This document shows positions 18,377 to 26,577 of a stretch of 64,000 bases of DNA, one piece after another (the first letter of the stretch is position 1; each line of letters begins with the position of its first letter). The notes under the pieces were generated by a model that was not told where the DNA came from, did not search any database, and saw only the letters and a list, made by a program, of their open reading frames with translations. The position numbers and the translations under genes are program-made. Source of the stretch: Cupriavidus neocaledonicus. Lineage in GTDB: Bacteria > Pseudomonadota > Gammaproteobacteria > Burkholderiales > Burkholderiaceae. The stretch lies in the NCBI RefSeq assembly GCF_000372525.1, contig NZ_AQUR01000107.1, positions 496,859-560,858 of the forward strand, written 5' to 3'.

Positions 18377-19276
18377 ATGAAGATACTGATCGTCGGCGGC
18401 ACCGGCATGATCGGGGGCCATGCGGCCCTGCACCTGCGCCGCCGCGGCAACGATGTCACCATCGCGGGACGCAACCGCCCCGCCGCCGGCACGCCGCTGG
18501 GCGAGCTGGACTTCCTGCGCTGCGATTACATCGCCAATGACCTGCCCGCGGCGCGGCTGGGTGCCTTCGACGCGCTGGTGTTCGCCGCCGGCAACGATGT
18601 GCGCCACGTCCCGCCTGGCGGCGACGAAGCGGCGCACTGGGAGCGCGCCAACGTCGAAGGCGTGCCGCGCTTCTTCCGCACGGCGCGCGATGCCGGCATC
18701 CGGACCGCGGTGCATGTCGGCAGCTTCTACCCGCAGGCGGCGCCGCGCCTGGCCGACGACAACGCCTATATCCGCTCGCGCAAGCTGGCCGACGAAGGCG
18801 TGCGGGCCCTGGCCACCGATGCCTTCCGCGTCAACAGCGTCAATGCCCCGTTCGTCGTCGGCACGGTGCCCGGCCTGACCGTGCCCATGTTCAAGGCCTA
18901 TACCGACTATGCCAGGGGCGGCTTTGCGCCGATGCCTGACTTCGCCCCGCCGGGCGGTGTCAATTTCATCTCGGCCAGGTCGCTGTCGGAAGCGATCGAA
19001 GGGGCCCTGTTGCGGGGCGAGAACGGCAACGCCTATCTCGTCGGCGACGAGAACCTGAGTTTCCAGGACTACTTCGGCGCATTCTTCCGCGATGCCGGCC
19101 GCCCCGTGCCACCGGTCATCGACCAGGAGCATCCGCTGCTGCCGGACTCGGCGATCTGCTTCGGCCGGGGCAACACGCTCTACTACGAGCCGGACGCGGC
19201 CGAAACGGCCCTGCTCGGCTATCGCCGCGGCGACATCCTGCGCACGGTCAGCGAGATCGTTGCGCAGTACCGCTAA
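18377..19276 (+). CDS. NAD-dependent epimerase/dehydratase-like protein
   Basis: A 299-aa extended/atypical SDR. The dinucleotide motif GGTGMIGGHAALHLRRRG is at residues 7-24. The usual YxxxK is not obvious; the region reads YIRSRKLADEGVRAL, suggesting a divergent active site. AAGGAGACAAGG precedes the ATG. It forms a two-gene unit with the SDR upstream and ends 45 bp before a convergent SDR, with a strong 12-bp stem-loop between them. Function is unknown beyond a probable NAD(P)-linked change of a hydroxyl or carbonyl group. Confidence 0.75.
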   Translation: MKILIVGGTGMIGGHAALHLRRRGNDVTIAGRNRPAAGTPLGELDFLRCDYIANDLPAARLGAFDALVFAAGNDVRHVPPGGDEAAHWERANVEGVPRFFRTARDAGIRTAVHVGSFYPQAAPRLADDNAYIRSRKLADEGVRALATDAFRVNSVNAPFVVGTVPGLTVPMFKAYTDYARGGFAPMPDFAPPGGVNFISARSLSEAIEGALLRGENGNAYLVGDENLSFQDYFGAFFRDAGRPVPPVIDQEHPLLPDSAICFGRGNTLYYEPDAAETALLGYRRGDILRTVSEIVAQYR

Positions 19277-19281
19277 AGGGC

Positions 19282-19315
19282 GGCACGGCGGCCCGCGCGG
19301 GCAGGCCGCCGTGCC
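19282..19315. terminator. Bidirectional stem-loop between convergent genes
   Basis: GGCACGGCGGCC (19282-19293) pairs perfectly with GGCCGCCGTGCC (19304-19315) around a 10-nt loop. It sits midway between two convergent stop codons. There is no T-tract, so it may act as a bidirectional transcript end or RNA-stabilising hairpin. Confidence 0.6.
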
Positions 19316-19320
19316 CGCAT

Positions 19321-20079
19321 TTACAGCCCCGAGATCAGCTGTGCGTTATCGATGCGCAGTTCCGCGCCATTGATGAAGCGCGATGCGTCCGAAGCCAGGA
19401 AAAGCACCAGGTTGGCCACATCCTCCGGCTGGCACATGCGTGCCATCGGATCCGTGCCGATATCCAGCGCCGCCGCATCCAGGTCAGGCACCAGCGCCTG
19501 CGTCATCGGCGTCCAGATGCCGTCGGGATGGATCGAATTGCAGCGGATGCCGTAGCCGTTGCGCTTGCAGTGCACGGCCACGCTGCGCGTCAGCGCGGTC
19601 ACGGCCCCTTTCGCGCCACTGTACGCGCACATCATCGGCAGCCCGCCCAGCGCCGCCACCGACGACATCACCACGATCGAGCCGCCGGCCGGGTTGTCCT
19701 TCATGGCCTGCACGCCGAACCTGCAACCGAGGAAGTAGCCATCGGCATTGACCCGCATGACCCGGCGCCAGGTGTCGAGCGAGGTGTCCTCGATCGAACC
19801 CAGGGGACAAATGGCCGCATTGTTGACCAGCACGTCGAGCCGGCCGAAGCGGTCCTGCGCGGCGGCCATGGCCTTGCGCCAGTCGTCTTCACTGGCGATA
19901 TCGTGACGTACGAACCGTGCCGCATCGCCGATCTCGCGGGCCAGTGCCTGCCCGGCCTCTTCGTTCACATCGCTGAGCACCACGCGTGCGCCCTCGGACA
20001 CCAGCAGCAGCGCGTCGGCGCGACCTACCCCGCTGGCCGCGCCGGTGACCAGCGCGACCTTGCCTTTGACTTGATTCAT
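19321..20079 (-). CDS. SDR family oxidoreductase (paralogue of 25813-26577)
   Basis: A 252-aa classical SDR: TGAASGVGRADALLLVSEGARVVLSDVNEEAG, NNAAICPLGSIE, SSVAALGGLPMMCAYSGAKGA with the catalytic Tyr and Lys, and a C terminus FINGAELRIDNAQLISGL. It resembles 3-alpha/20-beta-hydroxysteroid and cyclopentanol dehydrogenases. The SDR at 25813-26577 shares long blocks with it (GAASGVG, DVNEEAG, MRVNADGYFLGC/MRINADGYFLGC, CNSIHPDGI), so one arose by duplication. It is the last gene of a three-gene unit with an SDR and a SnoaL-fold gene. Confidence 0.83.
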   Translation of the reverse strand: MNQVKGKVALVTGAASGVGRADALLLVSEGARVVLSDVNEEAGQALAREIGDAARFVRHDIASEDDWRKAMAAAQDRFGRLDVLVNNAAICPLGSIEDTSLDTWRRVMRVNADGYFLGCRFGVQAMKDNPAGGSIVVMSSVAALGGLPMMCAYSGAKGAVTALTRSVAVHCKRNGYGIRCNSIHPDGIWTPMTQALVPDLDAAALDIGTDPMARMCQPEDVANLVLFLASDASRFINGAELRIDNAQLISGL

Positions 20080-20105
20080 CGCCTCTCTCCCTCGGATGGC
20101 TGGTT

Positions 20106-20954
20106 TCAGGTGGCGTCGGGAATGCTGCCGGCCAGCACCGCGCGCAGCGCCGCTTCGCCATACACGGCCGCCACGGCTTCATCGAGCAGGGGATTGCCGC
20201 GCAGCTCGCTGCCGCCATCGACGGCAAGGCTCTGGCCGGTGACCCAGCCCGATTCCGGCCCGGCCAGGTAGCGCACCGCGCCGGCGATGTCGTCCGGCTC
20301 GCCGGCGCGGCCCAACGGCATCTGCGCGACGAACTTGCCGAGCACGGCCGGGTTGTCGAACAGCGGCCCGCTCGCCCCGGAGCGGGTCAGGCCCGGCCGC
20401 ACCGCATTGACGCGGATGCCGCATCCGGCCAGTTCCTCCGCGGCCGCGCGCACCAGTGCATCCAGGCCCGCCTTGGCCGCGCAGTAGGCCGACAGCCAGC
20501 GGCAGGTCATGCGCGCCGCGTTCGACGAGATGCAAACGATCGCGCCACCGTGCGGCGCCATCAACGGCGAGGCGTGGCGGATCGCCAGGAAGGCGCTGGC
20601 GATGTTCAGCTCCAGTTCCGCCATCAGCGACGCGGCATCGTGCATCAGCAGCGGACGAAAGCCGCCGCCGCCAACTGTCGCCACCACCATGTCGAGACGG
20701 CGCCCCAGCGCCCAGGCCTGCTGCAGCGCGGCCTGCACGTCATCCTCGCGGCATGCGTCACCGACGCTGATTTCAACCGTGGCGCCGGCCACTTGCTCGC
20801 GCAAGCTGCGCCGTGCCGCTTCCAGCGCTTCGCGCCGCCGCCCCATCAGGACTACCGCCGCGCCATCGCGCAACAGCGCCAGCGCGCTGGCCGCGCCGAT
20901 ACCGCCCGCCCCGCCGGTGACAAGTGCGGTCCTGCCTTCGAGTACGCGAGTCAT
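20106..20954 (-). CDS. SDR family oxidoreductase
   Basis: A 282-aa SDR with TGGAGGIGAASALALLRDGAAVVLMGRR at the N terminus and ISSNAARMTCRWLSAYCAAKAGLDALVRAA around the catalytic Ser, Tyr and Lys. The C terminus is extended past the usual VDGGSE end by about 30 residues. The ATG at 20954 is just 2 bp after the SnoaL-like gene, and the next SDR follows after 26 bp. A hydroxysteroid or CoA-intermediate substrate is inferred from context only. Confidence 0.8.
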   Translation of the reverse strand: MTRVLEGRTALVTGGAGGIGAASALALLRDGAAVVLMGRRREALEAARRSLREQVAGATVEISVGDACREDDVQAALQQAWALGRRLDMVVATVGGGGFRPLLMHDAASLMAELELNIASAFLAIRHASPLMAPHGGAIVCISSNAARMTCRWLSAYCAAKAGLDALVRAAAEELAGCGIRVNAVRPGLTRSGASGPLFDNPAVLGKFVAQMPLGRAGEPDDIAGAVRYLAGPESGWVTGQSLAVDGGSELRGNPLLDEAVAAVYGEAALRAVLAGSIPDAT

Positions 20955-20956
20955 GG

Positions 20957-21376
20957 TCACGCCCCCCGCAGCGGCAGGTCCTGCGTCCAGTCGACCACCA
21001 GCTCGCGCGCTGCGAAGCGCCACCGGCCTTGAGAGCGCTCGAAGCGGTCCTGGTAACGGATGCCCCAGTCCAGCTTGCGCCGCACCCCGTCCTGTTCATA
21101 CAGGTGGTTGGCCACGCAATAGGTCTCCGCGGTCGCGGTATCGCCAGCGAGCGCCACCGTTTGCTGGTGTACATGGTGCTGCGTCGCGCTGTACTGGCCG
21201 AGCGCTGCCATGCCGTCAACGATGGCTTGCGCGCCGTCCATGCGGAAGCCCGGCCCGCTCAGCAGGGCATCCGGGCTGAACAGTTCCGCCAGGCTTGGGA
21301 AATCGCGCCGGTCCACCGCCTGCGCGTAGCGGCAGGTCAGCGCGTGAATGGCTTGCTTGTGCTCCAGTTCGGACAT
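20957..21376 (-). CDS. SnoaL-like/NTF2-fold protein
   Basis: A 139-aa single cone-shaped NTF2-like domain (SnoaL family): HALTCRYAQAVDRRDFPSLAELFSPDALLSGPG at the N terminus, TATAETYCVANHLYE in the middle, and RWRFAARELVVDW at the end. Members include ketosteroid isomerase-like and dehydratase-like proteins, so an isomerase role is possible but no catalytic residues can be named with confidence. I chose ATG 21376. The GTG at 21388 overlaps the AAGGAG and cannot serve as start. It heads a three-gene minus-strand unit divergent from the SDR at 21610. Confidence 0.72.
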   Translation of the reverse strand: MSELEHKQAIHALTCRYAQAVDRRDFPSLAELFSPDALLSGPGFRMDGAQAIVDGMAALGQYSATQHHVHQQTVALAGDTATAETYCVANHLYEQDGVRRKLDWGIRYQDRFERSQGRWRFAARELVVDWTQDLPLRGA

Positions 21377-21507
21377 GGCCAGGCTCACTCCTTGGTTGTG
21401 ACCGGCGGCGCCGGTGCGGCACCCTGCCGGTGGTTGGGATGGCGAATATCGTCGGCCTTGCCGCAGCGGTGGCCATCGTCCGCCTGAGGTAGCCGGCCGT
21501 GGCGCCG

Positions 21508-21527
21508 CTTAGTCCGAACGAAGGATG
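21508..21527 (+). promoter_or_regulatory. 20-bp dyad site, copy g (upstream of SDR 21610)
   Basis: CTTAGTCC GAAC GAAGGATG, 82 nt before the SDR start, in the standard orientation. The hexamer 20 nt downstream (CAAGCT at 21548-21553) is a poor -10. The distal arm is identical to that of the cysD site (copy f). Confidence 0.55.
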
Positions 21528-21609
21528 TTGCGGGGCCATGCCCGCCCCAAGCTTCCGTAGCGCGGGCAGCCACTGCGGCGTCCGCATATCACCCAGACAG
21601 GAGACAGAC

Positions 21610-22476
21610 ATGAAGCAGGCGGAACAGGCCATCGTCGCGGTCGTCACGGGCGGCTCGCGCGGGGCCGGCAAGGGCATCGCGCTGGCGCTCGGCGCGGCCG
21701 GCGCCACGGTTTACGTGACCGGCCGCACCGAACAGGAAGGCAGCGCGCCGCTGCCTGGCACCATCCATGCCACCGCGCGCGAGATCGATGCCCTCGGCGG
21801 GCGCGGCATCGCGGTCGCCTGCGACCATGGCGACGACGCCCAGGTTGCGGCGCTGTTCCGCCGTGTGCGCGAAGAGGCCGGGCGGCTGGACATCCTGGTC
21901 AACAACGCCACCTTCCTGCATGACCAGCTGATCCAGCCGGGGCCGTTCTGGCACAAGCCGCTGGAGATGGCCGGCATTCTCGAGGTGGGGCTGCGTTCCG
22001 GCTACGTCGCCAGCTGGCATGCCGCGCCGGTGATGGCGGCGCAGGGGCGCGGGCTGATCGTTTTCACGTCGTCGTTCGGCGCCAATTGCTATATGCATGG
22101 GCCGGCCTACGGCGCGCAAAAGGCGGGCATCGACAAGTTCGCGCACGACATGGCGGTGGACCTGCGTCCGTACGGCGTGGCCGCGGTATCGCTGTGGATG
22201 GGACCGCTGCGCACGGCGCGCACGCTGCGGGTATGGGAGGAGCATCCGGACAAGTACGCGGCGTTCGCGCCGGTGGCAGAGACGCCGGAATTCACGGGAC
22301 GCATCATCGACGCGCTGTATCGGGATCCGGCGTTGATGGACAAGTCCGGGCAGGTGCTGATCGGGGCGGAGGCGGCGCTGGCCTACGGCATCGTCGACGC
22401 GGAAGGCGTGCAGCCGCCGTCGTACCGGGAGGCTCTGGGCGGCCCGCCGGCGGTGCATCCGGCGATCGTGGAATAG
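21610..22476 (+). CDS. SDR family oxidoreductase
   Basis: A 288-aa SDR beginning VAVVTGGSRGAGKGIALALGAAGATVYVTGRTEQEG, the style of the dehydrogenase group annotated as SDR family 1/DHRS1-like. NNATFLHDQ replaces NNAG, and FTSSFGANCYMHGPAYGAQKAGIDKFAHDMA holds Ser, Tyr and Lys. GGAGACAGAC stands before the ATG. It is monocistronic and divergent from the SnoaL-SDR-SDR unit, followed by a cluster of palindromic repeats. The dyad site upstream suggests co-regulation with the steroid genes. The substrate is unknown. Confidence 0.8.
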   Translation: MKQAEQAIVAVVTGGSRGAGKGIALALGAAGATVYVTGRTEQEGSAPLPGTIHATAREIDALGGRGIAVACDHGDDAQVAALFRRVREEAGRLDILVNNATFLHDQLIQPGPFWHKPLEMAGILEVGLRSGYVASWHAAPVMAAQGRGLIVFTSSFGANCYMHGPAYGAQKAGIDKFAHDMAVDLRPYGVAAVSLWMGPLRTARTLRVWEEHPDKYAAFAPVAETPEFTGRIIDALYRDPALMDKSGQVLIGAEAALAYGIVDAEGVQPPSYREALGGPPAVHPAIVE

Positions 22477-22507
22477 GGGTCGGACGCGCCGGCGGCCTCG
22501 CACACGC

Positions 22508-22742
22508 CGGCCCTCTCCCCCGGCCCCGCTCCCGCTTGCGGCAGGGGCTGGGGTGAGGGCCGGAGCATCAACAAAGTGAAGGCCATCGATATTGCACGCG
22601 CCCGCCCTCACCCCCGGCCCTCTCCCGCAAGTAGGAGAGGGGAGCAAAACCCGCAGCGGGATCAGTGCCTCAGGCGTTCCAACTCGCCCTTGGGTGCTCC
22701 CTCGTCCGCTTGCGGGAGAGGGCTGGGGTGAGGGCCGGAGCA
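22508..22742. repeat. Three palindromic units after SDR 21610 and inside the SnoaL gene
   Basis: Degenerate units at 22524-22546 and 22618-22642 form a doublet, and a third unit at 22699-22722 forms the 3' part of the SnoaL-like reading frame. The core GAGCATCAACAAAGTG is seen at 22563-22578. Confidence 0.8.
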
Positions 22743-23074
22743 TTGGCATCATCCAGCGCCAGGTAAGCCAGGTCCCAGCTCCCCGCCGCCGTGCCATCCT
22801 TCCCCACGCGGATATCCCCCTGCCCCGCGAAATGCATCTCTCGCAGCGTAGGCCGGCAGGCCAGTTCTGAAAAACACTGCACCAGCGCATCGCGTCCCGC
22901 AAAGGTCCCGATCCGGTCATAGTGGATATGCGCTCCCTCGGCGACAAAGCAGGCCCGCATGGCCTCGGGGTCCTTGTCGTCGCAGGCGCGCAAGTAACGC
23001 AGCTTGAGCGCACGGATCGCCTCCGCGGCCTCGAGCCGGTCCAGCCGTTCGGCAAGCGAATTCATGTCCGTCAT
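22670..23074 (-). CDS. SnoaL-like protein with 3' end replaced by an intergenic repeat
   Basis: A 134-aa frame whose first about 110 residues are a SnoaL/NTF2-like domain (RLDRLEAAEAIRALKLRYLRACDDKDPEAMRACF, then HYDRIGTFAGRDALVQCFSEL). It changes at residue 110 into a proline- and arginine-rich tail (APALTPALSRKRTREH) encoded entirely by a palindromic repeat at 22699-22742. The final strands expected for the fold are missing, so it is probably a truncated or decaying gene. I chose ATG 23074, which has GGGGGA six nt upstream. It is the last gene of the hsaA-kstD-fadD3 operon. Confidence 0.65.
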   Translation of the reverse strand: MTDMNSLAERLDRLEAAEAIRALKLRYLRACDDKDPEAMRACFVAEGAHIHYDRIGTFAGRDALVQCFSELACRPTLREMHFAGQGDIRVGKDGTAAGSWDLAYLALDDANAPALTPALSRKRTREHPRASWNA

Positions 23075-23087
23075 CACGTATCCCCCG

Positions 23088-24719
23088 TCACGATGCCCGC
23101 AACTGGTACTTCAGCACCTTGCCCGCCGCACTCACCGGCAGCGAGGTCACGAACAGCACCTCGCGCGGCACCTTGTAATTGGCCATGTGCCGGCGCGCCC
23201 AGGCAATCAGCGTATCGGCGTCGACACGTGCGCCGTGGCGCAGCACCACGTAGGCGCGCCCGACCTCGCCGAGGCGCTCATGCGGCATGCCCACCACCGC
23301 CACCTGGGCCACCGCCGGATGCGCCACCAGCAGCTTTTCCACTTCGGCGGGGTAGCAGTTGAAGCCGCCGACGATAAACATGTCCTTGATGCGGTCGGTG
23401 ATGCGCAGGTAGCCGCGCGCATCGAGCGTGCCGACGTCGCCGGTATGCAGCCAGCCGTCACTGTCGATGGCTTCGGCAGTCGCTTCCGGCAGGCCGAAAT
23501 AGCCTTGCATCACGTTGTAGCCGCGCACCAGCACTTCGCCCGGCTCGCCGGCGGCAACCGGCTCGCCGTGCGCATCGATGCAGCGGATCTCGATGCCCGG
23601 CATCGCGCGGCCGGAGGTGCCGGCGACGGTTTCGGCATCGTCGCCGGCGCGCGTCAGCGTGGCGAAGCCGCACGATTCGGTCAGGCCATAGCCGGTGATG
23701 ATGGTGTCGAAGCCCAGTTCGTCACGCATGCGCTGGATCAGCGCCGGCGCGATCGCCGAGGCGCCGGTCACCGCCACGCGCAGCGATGACAGGTCGAATT
23801 CGCGCAGACGCGGTGCGTTGAGCAGCGTCTGGTACAGCGTCGGCGGGCCGGGCAGCACCGTAATGCCTTCGTTCTCCACGCGGGTCATCACGGCCTCGGC
23901 GTCGAACACCAGGTGGGGCAGCACGGTGGCGCCGCGCGACAGCGCCGCCAGCCATCCGGCCTTGTAGCCGAAGGTATGGAAGAACGGATTGACGATCAGG
24001 TAGCGGTCCCCGGCCCGCACGCCGGTGATGGCGGCCCAGCCGTCGATGGCGCGCAGGTTCTGCGCATGCGCGGTCATCACGCCCTTGGGCCGCCCGGTGG
24101 TGCCGGAGGTGAACATGATGTCCATCGGCGTGTCGCCGCGCACGCCGGCTTCGCGCGCGGCAAATGCCGCCAGCTCGGTGCGCGGCGCCAGCGCGAGGAA
24201 GTCGTCCCATGCCAGTTCGTCGGCGCCGGTGGCCCGGCCCTGCCCCGGGCGCAGGATCACCAGCCGCTCCAGCGTGGCGGGGCGGTGCGGCGCCAGCATC
24301 TGCGGATAGCTTTCGCCGAGGAAGCCGTCGACACAGAACAGCAGGCGCGCGCCGCTGTCGGCCAGCACCGCGCCGGCTTCGGCCCCTTTCATGCGCGTAT
24401 TGAGCGGCACCAGCGCCGCGCCCACGCTGTGCGTAGCCAGCGCCGCGATGATCCACTCGGAGAAGTTCGGCGCCCACAGGGCCACGCGGTCGCCGGGCTG
24501 CACGCCGAGCGCCATCAGCGCGCGCGCCGCCTGGATACGGATGTCGTCGAGCGCGGCGTAGCTCAGGCGCAGCCCGTCTTCCTGGATGGCGATGCGCTCG
24601 CCGTGGCGGCTGGCCGCGCGCCGCAGCAGCGCGGGAATGGTCTCGGCGATGCTGTCGTTTGCCGCGGCTTCGATGCCGGCCGGTGCCACAATGGCGTCGA
24701 GGGTGTCAGAGGGAGTCAT
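23088..24719 (-). CDS. fadD3: FadD3-like acyl-CoA synthetase (ring C/D propanoate ligase)
   Basis: A 543-aa ANL-superfamily ligase. The P-loop FTSGTTGRPKGVMTAHAQN is near residue 205. Further blocks are YLIVNPFFHTFGYKAGWLAAL, ITVLPGPPTLYQTLL, the A5 motif TGYGLTES, DGWLHTGDVG, and the C-terminal lysine in SAAGKVLKYQLR. The INPFFHxFGYKAG and VLPGPPTxYQ segments match my memory of mycobacterial FadD3, which activates the HIP propanoate side chain to start ring C/D degradation. A 1-bp gap separates it from the reductase gene. An N-terminal extension of about 25 residues precedes the family core. Confidence 0.83.
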   Translation of the reverse strand: MTPSDTLDAIVAPAGIEAAANDSIAETIPALLRRAASRHGERIAIQEDGLRLSYAALDDIRIQAARALMALGVQPGDRVALWAPNFSEWIIAALATHSVGAALVPLNTRMKGAEAGAVLADSGARLLFCVDGFLGESYPQMLAPHRPATLERLVILRPGQGRATGADELAWDDFLALAPRTELAAFAAREAGVRGDTPMDIMFTSGTTGRPKGVMTAHAQNLRAIDGWAAITGVRAGDRYLIVNPFFHTFGYKAGWLAALSRGATVLPHLVFDAEAVMTRVENEGITVLPGPPTLYQTLLNAPRLREFDLSSLRVAVTGASAIAPALIQRMRDELGFDTIITGYGLTESCGFATLTRAGDDAETVAGTSGRAMPGIEIRCIDAHGEPVAAGEPGEVLVRGYNVMQGYFGLPEATAEAIDSDGWLHTGDVGTLDARGYLRITDRIKDMFIVGGFNCYPAEVEKLLVAHPAVAQVAVVGMPHERLGEVGRAYVVLRHGARVDADTLIAWARRHMANYKVPREVLFVTSLPVSAAGKVLKYQLRAS

Positions 24720-24720
24720 G

Positions 24721-25776
24721 TCAATCCGGGAACTTCAAATGGATCTCGCTGCTGGCCGGGCGCGCCTGGCAGGCCAGGGTCCAGCCCGCCTCCAGGTCGG
24801 CGCGGTCGAGCACATGGTTTTCGCCGAGCGTGACGTCGCCCTGCGTCACCTGGCACATGCAGGCGCCGCACAAGCCGGCGCGGCAGGAGTTGGGCGCGGC
24901 CACGCCGGCGCGCTGCAGCGCGTCGAGCACGGTTTCGTCGGGCGCCACGCCTACCTGATGGGTCGCGCCGTCCAGCTGCACGGTCAGGGCGGCGCCGTGC
25001 ATCGCGGGCGCGGCGACGACAGGTTCGGCCACGGCCACGCTGGCCGGCGCCGTGGCCGCCGTCGCATCGGGCAACGATACGAAGCGCTCCACGTGCAACT
25101 GGCCGCGTGGCACGCCCAGTGCCTGCAGCGCGGCCTGGGCGCCGTCCATGAACGGACCGGGCCCGCAGACAAAGCATTGCGCCATACTCCACGGCCGCAC
25201 CAGTTCCTCGAGCTGGCGCTGCGTGGGCGGGCCCTGCACGCTGTCGAGCCAGTGGATCACGCGCAGGCGGCCGGGATGGCTGCGCGCCAGTTCCGCCAGC
25301 GCCTCGCGAAAGATGATGGAACGCTCGTCGCGGTTGGCATACACCAGCGTGACCGCGCCGCGCCCGTGCCGCAGCGCCGCCTTGGCGATCGACAGCACCG
25401 GCGTGATGCCGCTGCCGCCCGCCAGCAGCAGGAAATCGCCCTGCAGCGCGGGCGGCGTGAACACGCCCGCCGGCGGCGTCGCCTCGACCGTGTCGCCGGC
25501 GCCGAGATGGTCGCAGATCCAGTTGGACACGCGCCCGCTCTGCACGCGCTTGACGGTCACGCGCAGCGCGCCGTCCACGCCCGGTGAGCTGGACAGCGAA
25601 TAGCAGCGCTGCAGCGGCACGCCGTCGACCGGCACGCGCAGGGTCAGGAACTGGCCCGGGCGATAGGAAAAGGTCTCGCGCAGCGCCTCCGGCAGCGCGA
25701 ATACCAGTGAATGCGCCTGGTCCGTCTCCGCGACCACTTCGGCGATCTGCAGCCGATGGAATTGCACTGGCGCCAT
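24721..25776 (-). CDS. kshB: KshB-like ferredoxin-NAD(P)H oxidoreductase
   Basis: A 351-aa three-domain electron-transfer protein. The FAD domain carries RCYS (57-60), the NAD domain GGSGITPVLSIAKAAL, and the C terminus a plant-type 2Fe-2S ferredoxin with Cys298, Cys303, Cys306 and Cys336 (C-x4-C-x2-C-x29-C). This order is that of KshB, the reductase feeding the Rieske oxygenase KshA in 3-ketosteroid 9-alpha-hydroxylation. PaaE-type reductases have the same layout, so KshB is favoured only by the neighbouring KstD and FadD3 genes. KshA itself is not in this window. Confidence 0.8.
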   Translation of the reverse strand: MAPVQFHRLQIAEVVAETDQAHSLVFALPEALRETFSYRPGQFLTLRVPVDGVPLQRCYSLSSSPGVDGALRVTVKRVQSGRVSNWICDHLGAGDTVEATPPAGVFTPPALQGDFLLLAGGSGITPVLSIAKAALRHGRGAVTLVYANRDERSIIFREALAELARSHPGRLRVIHWLDSVQGPPTQRQLEELVRPWSMAQCFVCGPGPFMDGAQAALQALGVPRGQLHVERFVSLPDATAATAPASVAVAEPVVAAPAMHGAALTVQLDGATHQVGVAPDETVLDALQRAGVAAPNSCRAGLCGACMCQVTQGDVTLGENHVLDRADLEAGWTLACQARPASSEIHLKFPD

Positions 25777-25812
25777 GATGTCCTTGTTTCGTCGTTGCTT
25801 CCCGGCGCGCGC

Positions 25813-26577
25813 TCAGGCCACGCCCATGATGGTCTGCGCGTTGTCGATGCGCAGTTCCGCGCCGTTGATGAAGCGCGATTCGTCCGATGCCAGAAACAGC
25901 ACCAGGTTGGCCACGTCGCGCGGATGGCACATGCGCTGCATCGGCTCGGCGCCGCCGACTTCCTCCGGCAGCGCGGTCGCGCCGCCCGGCAGGAAGGCCG
26001 CGGTCATCGGCGTCAGGATGCCGTCCGGGTGGATCGAGTTGCAGCGGATGCGGTAGCCGCTCTGCTTGCAGTGGCCGGCGACGGCGCGGGTCAGCGCCGC
26101 GACCGCGCCCTTGCTGGCGCTATAGGCGCAGAACGCGCCCATGCCGCCCAGCGCCGCCACCGACGACATATTGACGATGCTGCCACCGCCCGCCTTCATC
26201 GCGGCGACGCCGTACTTGCAGCCCAGGAAGTAGCCGTCGGCGTTGATGCGCATCACGCGCTGCCACTGCTCCAGCGTGGCCTCCTCGACCGTGCCCAGCA
26301 TCAGGATGGCGGCGTTGTTGACCAGCACGCTGGGGGCGCCGAAGCGCTGCTCGGTGCGCGCCATCACCTGCTGCCAGCCGGCTTCGCTGGCGATGTCGTG
26401 CGGCACGAACAGCGCGGTCTCGCCGATCTCGCGCGCCAGCGCGTGGCCCGCTTCCTCGTTGACGTCGGTCAGCACCACGCGTGCGCCTTCGCGCGCCAGC
26501 AGCAAGGCGTCTTCCTTGCCGACGCCGCTGGCGGCCCCGGTGACGATGGCGATCTTTCCTTCAGTACGTCGGCTCAT
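25813..26577 (-). CDS. SDR family oxidoreductase (paralogue of 19321-20079)
   Basis: A 254-aa classical SDR: TGAASGVGKEDALLLAREGARVVLTDVNEEAGHALAREIGE, NNAAILMLGTVEEA, SSVAALGGMGAFCAYSASKGA with catalytic Tyr and Lys, and C terminus FINGAELRIDNAQTIMGVA. It is a clear duplicate of the SDR at 19321-20079. The ATG at 26577 lies inside the end of the upstream flavoprotein gene (17-bp overlap). A hydroxysteroid dehydrogenase role (for example a 3- or 17-hydroxyl) is plausible within this KstD-containing operon but unproven. Confidence 0.82.
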   Translation of the reverse strand: MSRRTEGKIAIVTGAASGVGKEDALLLAREGARVVLTDVNEEAGHALAREIGETALFVPHDIASEAGWQQVMARTEQRFGAPSVLVNNAAILMLGTVEEATLEQWQRVMRINADGYFLGCKYGVAAMKAGGGSIVNMSSVAALGGMGAFCAYSASKGAVAALTRAVAGHCKQSGYRIRCNSIHPDGILTPMTAAFLPGGATALPEEVGGAEPMQRMCHPRDVANLVLFLASDESRFINGAELRIDNAQTIMGVA

